From assembly GCA_023388835.1 (NCBI GenBank), contig JAEWFK010000030.1, positions 1-41,010 on the forward strand: DNA of 41,010 bases. Reading direction: 5' to 3'. A program made the position numbers and the translations under genes. Shown one piece after another: positions 1-6,881 of the stretch. The notes beneath the pieces are model-generated. The model saw only the letters and a program-made list of their open reading frames with translations, was not told the origin of the DNA and did not search any database. Every line of letters starts with the position of its first letter. Position 1 is the first letter of the stretch. The stretch is from Pseudomonadota bacterium (GTDB lineage: Bacteria; Pseudomonadota; Gammaproteobacteria; Burkholderiales; Burkholderiaceae_B).

Positions 1-264
1 GACACGCAAGCCGCTCTGGTCACCATCAGCAAGGGCAACGAGAGCTGTCCCGTATCGTACCGGTGGGTCCTGCTGAAGGCCGACAGCTACCAGGTGTCGC
101 CCGAGTTCGGCTCGTGTTCAGAACATATCAAGGTGAGCGCCGATTCCCGCAAATTGACCGTGCAGACGCCCAGCCGGGAAGCCCCCGGAGACCTGGACGT
201 CTACGAGTATGACGGGAAGACGGTCAAGCGTCGGTCGAGCAAGGGTGTGAACGGGAAGAAATAG
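1..264 (+). CDS. Hypothetical protein, C-terminal part (5' end outside window)
   Basis: An open frame runs from the first base to a TAG at 262-264 and gives 87 residues of a C-terminus. The codons show the GC-rich third-position bias of the neighbouring genes, so it is probably coding. The visible part is polar, has two cysteines (in ESCPV and GSCSE) that could form a disulfide, and ends in a basic Lys/Arg/Gly/Asn tail. No transmembrane segment or known motif can be recognised. It converges with the ribonucleotide reductase gene. No function is proposed. Confidence 0.6.
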   Translation, partial: DTQAALVTISKGNESCPVSYRWVLLKADSYQVSPEFGSCSEHIKVSADSRKLTVQTPSREAPGDLDVYEYDGKTVKRRSSKGVNGKK

Positions 265-326
265 CCGCTTGCATGCGGCTCGGATTCGTGTACGGATTCG
301 TCCACCTGGCGGCCTGCATGCCGCTC

Positions 327-380
327 GGATGATTTAGGCGCGGGACAGTCCTCAGGGCTGTCCCGCATCCAAAATCATCC
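327..380. terminator. Nested inverted repeat at the end of nrdJ, candidate terminator
   Basis: The inner stem is 9 bp and perfect (340-348 with 358-366, loop 349-357). It is enclosed by a second perfect 9-bp repeat (327-335 with 372-380). The outer arm includes the nrdJ stop codon. The repeat sits between the convergent genes ending at 264 (+) and 375 (-), as a bidirectional terminator would. There is no T-run on either strand after the stem, so intrinsic termination is only a candidate role. Confidence 0.45.
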
Positions 381-3236
381 ACACGCCCCTATGGCGCCGC
401 AGGAGGTGCAGAACTCGCAGCCGTCTTTCTTGATGACGGTGTGGTTGCCGCACTCCTGGCACGGCTTGCCGGTCATGGCGGGTTGCGCGTGCGCAGCACG
501 CGTGGGGACGGGTTCGTCGGCGACGACGCCCATGGCGTTGATCGGTTGGCCGTCTTCCGTAAGAATCCCCAGCATGGCATAGCGGTGAATGACCAGACGT
601 GCAATATAGGCGACCGTGGACGGATAGTTCTCTTGACGGTCCGAACCCGGCACCCGCGCGAGGAAGTCGCCACGCGGCTCGGCATAGTTCAGCAGTTTGC
701 GTAACTTCATGGCTATCCAGGCCGGATCGATCACGCGCATGTCCAGGCTGAGCAGCTTGCAGACGCCATCGAGGGCGACCGGGTGTTCGCCTGTCAGCCA
801 CATGCTGTATGGGCGGCGGCTGCCATCGGGCATTTGCAGTTCTTTCAGCATGAGCACGAAGTCGTCGCCCGTGGAAGGATTCCGGACGTCGGCAACCCAT
901 GCCAGCGTGCCGTCAGTGCCTGTCTTGGGCTCGCGCGGTGCAAAGAGGGCATGCAGAACGGGAGATGGATCGTCGTCGCGGTCTTCAAGCGCGCCAAGGT
1001 CGTTGTATCGCCACTCCACCAGTCGTGCCAGCGCCGCCGTGGCGCTGGGCACCTGCACTTGCTCGCCATGCGGCGGCATGGGCATGTTGAAGCCGTCGCC
1101 ATAGGCGCGGGACAAGACCGACAGTTTCTTGCGCAGCCAGCCACGGTCATTGGCCCGCATGTCGGTGGACAGTGTTTTTGCGATGGCATCCAGGCCGCGT
1201 GGAGGTTGGCCGCCCAGCACCCATACTTCGAAGGGCACATTGGCCTGATCGGCCACTACAACGGCGAATTCGCCCTGCGGCGTATGGATAGTTTCGCTTA
1301 CCCACCCGGCCGCACCGGCAGGGAGACTCGGGCGCGAGGGCCAGCGCAGCGAGGCCAGCGGCGGTGACTTCATGACTTCGGTCAACACCATGCGCTTGTC
1401 CTGCTCTGATAGCTTGATTGGTTCAGGGGTACTGGGGCTGGCATCCGTGCTTGCCGGAACGGACAGCACGGCGCCAAGGATATTGTTGGGCCGGTATGTG
1501 GTGATACCCTTCAACCCGCGGTGCCAGGCCTCCATGTAGAGGTCCTTGAAGTCCTCGTAGGGATAGTCTTCCGGGACGTTCACGGTCTTGGAGATGGCCG
1601 CATCGACAAATGGCGCCACAGCGGCCACCATCAGCATGTGGTCGAAAGCGGAAATGTCCAGAGCGCTGACGAAAGCTTCCGGCAGCTTGCCGGTGTCGCC
1701 GCCCATGGCGCGATAGACCCGGTAGGCGTGGTCTTCGACGGTGTATTCCTTCTTGCTGCCGTCAGGCATGCGCTTCAGGCGGCTGTAGAACCACGAAAAC
1801 GCCGGCTCGATCCCGTTGGAGGCGTTGTCGGCAAATGCCAACGAAATGGTGCCGGTGGGCGCGATGGAGGTGAGGTGCGAGTTGCGCACGCCGTGTTCGC
1901 GAATCTTCTTCTTCAGCGCTTCGGGCAAGCGCGATGCAAAGCCGGCAGAAAGATACTTGTCGGCATCAAACAGCGGGAACGCGCCGCGCTCGCGAGCCAA
2001 CTCAACGGAAGACTCATAGGCGGCATCGCGCATTTCTTCCGCCATGCGGGCGGCCAACTCGCGGCCTTCCTCGCTGTCGTAGCGCAGGCCGAGCATAATC
2101 AGCGTGTCGCCCAGCCCGGTGAAGCCCAGGCCCAGACGGCGCTTGGCGTCGGCTTCACGTTTCTGTTCTTCAAGCGGCCACTTTGTGGCGATGAGCACGT
2201 TATCCAGCATGCGTATCGCCAGCTTCGTGGCCTTGCGCATTTCCTCGTAATCGAAGCCGGCCTCGTCGGTGAATGGCGCGCGCACGTAGGCGGTAAGGTT
2301 CAGACTGCCCAGGCAGCAGCAGCCGTAGTCGGGCAGCGGCTGCTCCCCGCAAGGATTGGTGGCTTCGATACGCTCGCAGTAGGCAAGGTTGTTTTCTTCG
2401 TTGATGCGGTCCAGGTAGAGCACGCCGGGTTCGGCCGCGGCATAGGTGCTCTGCATGATGAGATCCCAGACTTCGCGCGCACGCACTTTCCGGTAGACCC
2501 AGTGGCCGTCGTCTCGCAGGTAGGCGCCCTTCTCTTTCAGGCTTTCGTTGGGTTCTGTGGGGTGGCTGAGTTCGAAGTCTGAATCTTCATGGACCGCCTT
2601 CATGAAGGCGTCGGTGACGCCGACCGAGACGTTGAAGTTGTTGAGCTGCCCGCGCTCTTGCTTGGCCGTGATGAATTCCAGGACGTCGGGGTGTGTGACG
2701 TTCAACACCGCCATCTGTGCGCCGCGCCGCGCGCCGGCGGATTCGACGGTTTCGCACGAGCGGTCGAACACGCGCATATAGGAAATGGGACCGGAAGCGC
2801 TGCTTCCAGTGCCCTTCACCTGGGCACCGCGCGGTCGGATTTCGGAAAAATTGTAGCCGACACCACCGCCGCGGCGCATGGTTTCAGCCGCCTGGGCGAG
2901 CGCCGTATAAATGCCGGGCTTGCCGCCTTCGGACTCGGTGATCGAATCCCCGACAGGCTGCACGAAGCAGTTGATCAGGGTGCTTTGGAGATCGGTGCCG
3001 GCCGCACTATTGACCCGACCTGCCGGAACGAAACCGTGCTCCATCGCCCACAGGAATTCGTCCGCGTATTTCTTGCGCTGCTTGGGCTCTTCGACCTGGG
3101 CGAGTGCATCGGCCACGCGGGCGCGCACTTCGCGTATTGTTTTTTCACCGTTCTTGGCGTATTTCTCGATGAGCACTTCTGTGGAAATGTCTTGGGGTTC
3201 CGCCAGCGCAATGGCGGTGCTTTCCAGGTGTTGCAT
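375..3236 (-). CDS. nrdJ: Adenosylcobalamin-dependent (class II) ribonucleotide reductase
   Basis: This 953-aa cytoplasmic enzyme would reduce ribonucleotides to deoxyribonucleotides using a B12-generated thiyl radical, without oxygen or an NrdB subunit. Visible landmarks are C90 in the LINCF motif (redox cysteine), N294-C296-E298 in NPCGEQPL (radical site), the cysteine cluster C306-C308, and the PTGTIS motif near 460. The C-terminus is a cysteine-rich, zinc-ribbon-like tail (C926, C929, C940, C943, C946, C952) that probably re-reduces the active site. Between catalytic core and tail lie two related regions of about 100 residues (about 655-750 and 785-890), which look like tandem TSCPD-type domains. 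The ATG at 3236 has AAGGA 8 nt upstream. No cobalamin riboswitch is recognisable upstream. Confidence 0.95.
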   Translation of the reverse strand: MQHLESTAIALAEPQDISTEVLIEKYAKNGEKTIREVRARVADALAQVEEPKQRKKYADEFLWAMEHGFVPAGRVNSAAGTDLQSTLINCFVQPVGDSITESEGGKPGIYTALAQAAETMRRGGGVGYNFSEIRPRGAQVKGTGSSASGPISYMRVFDRSCETVESAGARRGAQMAVLNVTHPDVLEFITAKQERGQLNNFNVSVGVTDAFMKAVHEDSDFELSHPTEPNESLKEKGAYLRDDGHWVYRKVRAREVWDLIMQSTYAAAEPGVLYLDRINEENNLAYCERIEATNPCGEQPLPDYGCCCLGSLNLTAYVRAPFTDEAGFDYEEMRKATKLAIRMLDNVLIATKWPLEEQKREADAKRRLGLGFTGLGDTLIMLGLRYDSEEGRELAARMAEEMRDAAYESSVELARERGAFPLFDADKYLSAGFASRLPEALKKKIREHGVRNSHLTSIAPTGTISLAFADNASNGIEPAFSWFYSRLKRMPDGSKKEYTVEDHAYRVYRAMGGDTGKLPEAFVSALDISAFDHMLMVAAVAPFVDAAISKTVNVPEDYPYEDFKDLYMEAWHRGLKGITTYRPNNILGAVLSVPASTDASPSTPEPIKLSEQDKRMVLTEVMKSPPLASLRWPSRPSLPAGAAGWVSETIHTPQGEFAVVVADQANVPFEVWVLGGQPPRGLDAIAKTLSTDMRANDRGWLRKKLSVLSRAYGDGFNMPMPPHGEQVQVPSATAALARLVEWRYNDLGALEDRDDDPSPVLHALFAPREPKTGTDGTLAWVADVRNPSTGDDFVLMLKELQMPDGSRRPYSMWLTGEHPVALDGVCKLLSLDMRVIDPAWIAMKLRKLLNYAEPRGDFLARVPGSDRQENYPSTVAYIARLVIHRYAMLGILTEDGQPINAMGVVADEPVPTRAAHAQPAMTGKPCQECGNHTVIKKDGCEFCTSCGAIGACG

Positions 3237-3258
3237 TCTATGGATCCTTGGTGGCGCG

Positions 3259-3282
3259 CACGGGCGAGCGCGGTCGCCCGTG
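3259..3282 (-). promoter_or_regulatory. Perfect hairpin in the nrdJ 5' leader
   Basis: A 9-bp GC-rich stem (3259-3267 with 3274-3282) and 6-nt loop lie between the -10 box and the nrdJ start codon, ending about 22 nt before the ATG. No U-run follows, so it is not a standard terminator. It could affect mRNA stability or translation, but no known riboswitch class is recognised. Confidence 0.4.
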
Positions 3283-3300
3283 GCAGAGATTCAGCAGAGG

Positions 3301-3306
3301 ATTATA
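3301..3306 (-). promoter_or_regulatory. Candidate -10 box of nrdJ promoter
   Basis: The minus strand reads TATAAT, a perfect sigma70 -10 hexamer, 65 nt upstream of the nrdJ ATG. No good TTGACA-like -35 box is present at 16-18 bp, so the promoter may need an activator. The site lies in the gap between the cytochrome bd operon and nrdJ. Confidence 0.45.
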
Positions 3307-3444
3307 AGACCCTTGACGCGGGCCGGCAGGCTTCGAAGAAAGGCACGCGGCCTCTCCAAAGTAACCCGAGCGAGGCCGGACGGGCAAGGCAGAACCGAAG
3401 GCCCAGCCGCTGCCCTTTGTGTCAAAAATACAGCTTCGGAAGGC

Positions 3445-3582
3445 TCACGGCGTCGACATGCCGACCGCCTGCATCAGCAGACGCAAAGCCCACGCGGCGA
3501 AGGCGAGCACGGTCACGCTCGCCAACCAGATCCCCACCAGCCAGCCCATCCTTCTGAGCCATCTTTGGACCGTTGCCTGCAT
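3445..3582 (-). CDS. DUF2474 small membrane protein of the cytochrome bd operon
   Basis: This 45-aa protein has one predicted transmembrane helix (WLVGIWLASVTVLAFAAWAL) after a basic Arg-rich start (RWLRRMGW). Length, composition and position after cioB match DUF2474, small proteins found with CIO-type bd oxidases; a role like CydX in stabilising the oxidase is inferred. A longer frame runs up to 3633, but the ATG at 3582 has GGAGG about 7 nt upstream. That makes it the better start and gives a 17-nt gap after cioB. Confidence 0.75.
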   Translation of the reverse strand: MQATVQRWLRRMGWLVGIWLASVTVLAFAAWALRLLMQAVGMSTP

Positions 3583-3598
3583 GACACAACCTCCGGAG

Positions 3599-4606
3599 TC
3601 AATGATAGCCCTCACCGGCCCTGACCTTTCCACGAAACACGTAGTACGACCAAGCGGTGTACATCAGTATGATGGGAATGATGAACAGTGCGCCGACGAG
3701 GGCAAAGCCTTGGCTTTGCGGCGGCCCGGCGGCTTCCCACAGATCGATATCCGGTGGAATGATATTCGGCCAGACGCTGATTCCCAGGCCGCTGTACCCG
3801 AGGAAGACCAGACACAGCGTCAGCACGAAAGGCCCGGCATGAGGCCGGCCGTCCAGCGCGCGGAACAGAAACCAAGAGCACACGAGCACCAGCGCAGGGA
3901 CCGGTGCGAACCAGTAAATATTCGGCAGGCTGAACCAGCGCTCGCGTATGTCTTCGTGCGCCCAGGGCGTCCACAGACTCACGACGACGATGACCGCGAG
4001 CAGCACGAGGGCGAGAGGCCGCGCCAAGGCGATCATGCGGCGCTGCAGGTCGCTTTCAGTCTTCATGATCAGCCAAGCGCAGCCCAGCATGGCGTACGCG
4101 ACAATCAGCGCCAGACCGGTGAAGATCGGGAACGGACGGAACCAGTCGAAGGGCCCGCCCATGAACTGCCGCCCCACGACGTCGATGCCATCGATATACG
4201 CACCCAGGGTGACACCCTGGAAGAAGGTCGCGACCGCTGAGCCGCCAATAAAGGCTTTGTCCCAGAAATGGCGACCGTGCGCCGACGCCTTGAAACGGAA
4301 CTCAAAGGCCACGCCACGGAATATGAGCCCGAGCAGCATGAATATCAGGGGAAGCATGAAGGCACTGAGTATCACCGCATAAGCGAGCGGAAACGCCGCG
4401 AGCAAGCCTGCACCGCCCAGCACCAGCCATGTTTCGTTTCCGTCCCAGACCGGCGCCACCGTATTCATCATGACATCGCGGTCGTGCTCATCGGCGAAGA
4501 AGGGAAACAGAATGCCGATTCCCAGGTCGAAGCCATCCATGACGACATACATGAGGATGCCGAAAAGAATGATGATTGCCCACATCAAGGTCAAGTCGAT
4601 GCCCAT
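3599..4606 (-). CDS. cioB: Cytochrome bd ubiquinol oxidase subunit II (CioB/CydB)
   Basis: This 335-aa integral membrane protein is the second subunit of the bd-type terminal quinol oxidase. The N-terminus carries the family signature around MDGFDLGIGIL and the WDGNETWLVLGG motif, followed by FRGVAFEFR. The rest is a series of hydrophobic helices, about eight or nine in total, consistent with CydB. It starts 3 nt after the cioA stop and is followed by the DUF2474 gene. The DUF2474 partner and the short Q-loop of subunit I point to the cyanide-insensitive (CIO) branch. Functionally, the complex would oxidise ubiquinol and reduce oxygen under low oxygen or respiratory stress. Confidence 0.93.
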   Translation of the reverse strand: MGIDLTLMWAIIILFGILMYVVMDGFDLGIGILFPFFADEHDRDVMMNTVAPVWDGNETWLVLGGAGLLAAFPLAYAVILSAFMLPLIFMLLGLIFRGVAFEFRFKASAHGRHFWDKAFIGGSAVATFFQGVTLGAYIDGIDVVGRQFMGGPFDWFRPFPIFTGLALIVAYAMLGCAWLIMKTESDLQRRMIALARPLALVLLAVIVVVSLWTPWAHEDIRERWFSLPNIYWFAPVPALVLVCSWFLFRALDGRPHAGPFVLTLCLVFLGYSGLGISVWPNIIPPDIDLWEAAGPPQSQGFALVGALFIIPIILMYTAWSYYVFRGKVRAGEGYH

Positions 4607-4609
4607 GCT

Positions 4610-6040
4610 TTAACCCCTTGCGCCTGCGGTGGAAGCGTCGCCCGGTTCATTCGCCGCCGACAGGGGGCGCGCGGGCGTGCGTTGTTCGCCCGGCCCGCCC
4701 TCGGGCGTGTCGTCGTCCAGCACGGCGGGTCCCCGCCTGATGAGACGCAACATGTAGACGGTACCCGCCCCAAAGAGCACGAAATACACCACGATGAAGA
4801 GCACCAGAGTCAAGCCGACTTCGAAGGCGCCGTGCGGGCTCACGGCATCGGCCGTGCGCATGACTCCGTAAACGACCCATGGTTGGCGGCCGACTTCGGT
4901 GGTGAACCATCCCGCCAGCATGGCGACAATGCCCGCCGGCCCCATGCATAACGCATAACGCCAGAGTTTCGTGGACGAATCGTCATACAGCCTGCCCCGC
5001 CATCTCGCCCACGCCCCGCCAAGCGCCAAGCCAATCATCAGCAGCCCCAAGCCCACCATCACGCGGAACGACCAGAATACCAACGGTACGTAAGGACGTT
5101 CGTCTCGGGGAAACTCCTTGAGACCGGGAAACTGGCCGTCCCAGCTGTGGGTAAGGATCACACTGCCCAGATTGGGGACCTCCAGCGCGTAGCGATTCGT
5201 CTCAGCTTCCATGTCCGGCCACGCAAAGACGGTAAAGGGAACGGCTTCACCCGGCTGATTTTCCCAATGTCCCTCGATGGCGGCAAGCTTGGCCGGCTGA
5301 TGCTCGAGCGTGTTCAAGCCGTGGAAGTCGCCCACCAAAGCCTGCAGGGGCGCAGCCGCCAACAGCATCCACAAGGCCATGGAAAACATGCGCTTCACCG
5401 CTGGGCTGGCATTGCCGCGCAGCAAATGCCAGGCGCCCGAAGCGGCCACGAGCAGCGCCGTCACGAGAAAGGCCGCCAGGACCATATGCACCAGACGATA
5501 GGGAAAGGAGGGGTTGAAAATGACAGCCAGCCAGTCCACCGGAACGGCCCGGCCGTCGATGATCTCATGGCCCTGCGGCGTTTGCATCCAGCTGTTGGAA
5601 GCCAGTATCCAAGTGGCGGACAACAGCGTGCCCAACGCGACCATGATGGTGGAGACGAAGTGCAGCCCCGGTCCGACCCGCTGCATGCCGAAGAGCATGA
5701 CACCCAGAAAGCCGGCTTCCAGGAAGAAGGCGGTCAGGACTTCATACGCCAGCAGCGGCCCGGTGATGCCCCCTGCAAAGTCCGAGAAGCCGCTCCAGTT
5801 GGTGCCAAATTGATAGGCCATGACCAGGCCAGACACCACGCCCATGCCGAAGTTCACAGCAAAGATCTTCAGCCAGTATTGATAGAGAGAGCGGTAAACC
5901 GGGTCGCGCGTCTTGAGCCATAGGCCCTCAAGCACCATGAGATAGCTCGCGAGCCCGATGGTGATGGCGGGAAAAATGATGTGGAAGGCAATAGTGAATG
6001 CGAACTGCAGGCGCGCCAGCATCAGTGCATCCAGTTCCAT
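4610..6040 (-). CDS. cioA: Cytochrome bd ubiquinol oxidase subunit I (CioA/CydA)
   Basis: This 476-aa heme-carrying subunit of the quinol oxidase begins MELDALMLARLQFAF. H20 in AFHIIFP matches the conserved N-terminal heme-ligand histidine of CydA. Other family segments are GVVSGLVMAYQFGTNW, the YEVLTAFFLEAGFLG region with glutamates of the heme/proton site, the histidine in YRLVHMVLA, and GWFTTEVGRQPW near the C-terminal heme region. The periplasmic Q-loop is short, as in CIO enzymes. The frame extends to 6109, but the ATG at 6040 has AGGAGG at ideal spacing. It leads an operon with cioB and the DUF2474 gene. Confidence 0.93.
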   Translation of the reverse strand: MELDALMLARLQFAFTIAFHIIFPAITIGLASYLMVLEGLWLKTRDPVYRSLYQYWLKIFAVNFGMGVVSGLVMAYQFGTNWSGFSDFAGGITGPLLAYEVLTAFFLEAGFLGVMLFGMQRVGPGLHFVSTIMVALGTLLSATWILASNSWMQTPQGHEIIDGRAVPVDWLAVIFNPSFPYRLVHMVLAAFLVTALLVAASGAWHLLRGNASPAVKRMFSMALWMLLAAAPLQALVGDFHGLNTLEHQPAKLAAIEGHWENQPGEAVPFTVFAWPDMEAETNRYALEVPNLGSVILTHSWDGQFPGLKEFPRDERPYVPLVFWSFRVMVGLGLLMIGLALGGAWARWRGRLYDDSSTKLWRYALCMGPAGIVAMLAGWFTTEVGRQPWVVYGVMRTADAVSPHGAFEVGLTLVLFIVVYFVLFGAGTVYMLRLIRRGPAVLDDDTPEGGPGEQRTPARPLSAANEPGDASTAGARG

Positions 6041-6127
6041 TGACTTCCTCCTGACTCTAGACGGGCCGCAGACGGCGCCTGCAGCCCGTACACCGACACC
6101 CGATAGCAAATAAGGTGCCGAGAAGCG

Positions 6128-6730
6128 CTAGTTCGCTGAGAGGTTGTCCAGACGCTCGATCTTGGCGCCTTCCAGCGAGACACCCGCCATCAGGCCGGCG
6201 TTGGTCAGCGAGAAGGCGACAACCGGTTGCTTCATCGTACTGGTGTCGATACGCCCGTTGGCGCCCACGGTCGCCACCGCCACAGTGGCGTCGACCCCGG
6301 CCGTCCAGCCGGAGCTATTGCGGAAATCATTCAGGGCTTCAGGCGTCATGAAGAGGATGATGATGGACCGGGACTGCGCCCCCGCCTGCAAGCCGAAAGA
6401 CCCCGCCGAGGTGCTGTAGTACCCCGCGTTCTCGCCCCCTACCCGCAGCACGCCCTTTCCGTGTTCGACCCCAACGATGAAGCCCCCGCTCACCGCTTCG
6501 GGGAAGATCAACACGCCTTGGGCGCGGGCGACATGCTCGCGGGCATCGGGCACGGCCTGATACAAGCGGTTCAACGCGGCATCGGCCCCTTCATTGATGT
6601 GGGCACGCTGTTCCGCCGGCGTCGCCCGGTTGTTCGGCATCGTGGTGGTGCACGCAGTGAACGTGAGCGCGGCGAATGCCATCGCCAACGCCGCCCCTGC
6701 GCGCCGCATCTGGAATTGGTTCTTCTGCAT
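6128..6730 (-). CDS. SYLF/Ysc84-domain lipoprotein
   Basis: This 200-aa protein has an N-terminal lipoprotein signal: basic QMRRAG, a hydrophobic stretch, then a lipobox ending at C27 (FTAC). After a short polar linker comes a Ysc84/SYLF-type domain, with landmarks GVLIFPEAVSGGFIVGVEHGKGVL, YYSTSAGSFGLQAG and a Gly/Ala-rich C-terminal half. Related domains bind lipids, and in proteobacteria these proteins are usually envelope lipoproteins of unknown role. The ATG at 6730 has GGAGA 7 nt upstream and is preferred to the upstream in-frame start at 6766. It appears to be a single-gene unit. Confidence 0.85.
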   Translation of the reverse strand: MQKNQFQMRRAGAALAMAFAALTFTACTTTMPNNRATPAEQRAHINEGADAALNRLYQAVPDAREHVARAQGVLIFPEAVSGGFIVGVEHGKGVLRVGGENAGYYSTSAGSFGLQAGAQSRSIIILFMTPEALNDFRNSSGWTAGVDATVAVATVGANGRIDTSTMKQPVVAFSLTNAGLMAGVSLEGAKIERLDNLSAN

Positions 6731-6881
6731 GATGGTTCTCCGGTAAACGATAAGCGGGCTTAGCAAGCGTCATGCCATCGCGGGGACGGCATTACAAGAG
6801 GGAATACCGCTTGCTGCCCCACCCTGGGCTCAACGTATTCACTGCTCGCGGGCGCAGAATATTTCACAAAAAGGAGAGAGG

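Noticed and set aside
1521..2582. 353-codon open frame on the plus strand opposite nrdJ
   Set aside because: It lies wholly antisense to a well-supported gene. Its His/Val/Gly-rich product matches no family and is what the complement of GC-biased codons produces.
3237..3444. Possible cobalamin riboswitch upstream of nrdJ
   Set aside because: No B12-box consensus or multi-arm fold could be recognised by eye. A covariance-model scan would be decisive.
6061..6089. Inverted repeat between cioA and the SYLF lipoprotein gene (ACGGGC/GCCCGT)
   Set aside because: It has only 6 paired outer bases, a weak inner pairing and no T-run, so it is insufficient to call a terminator.
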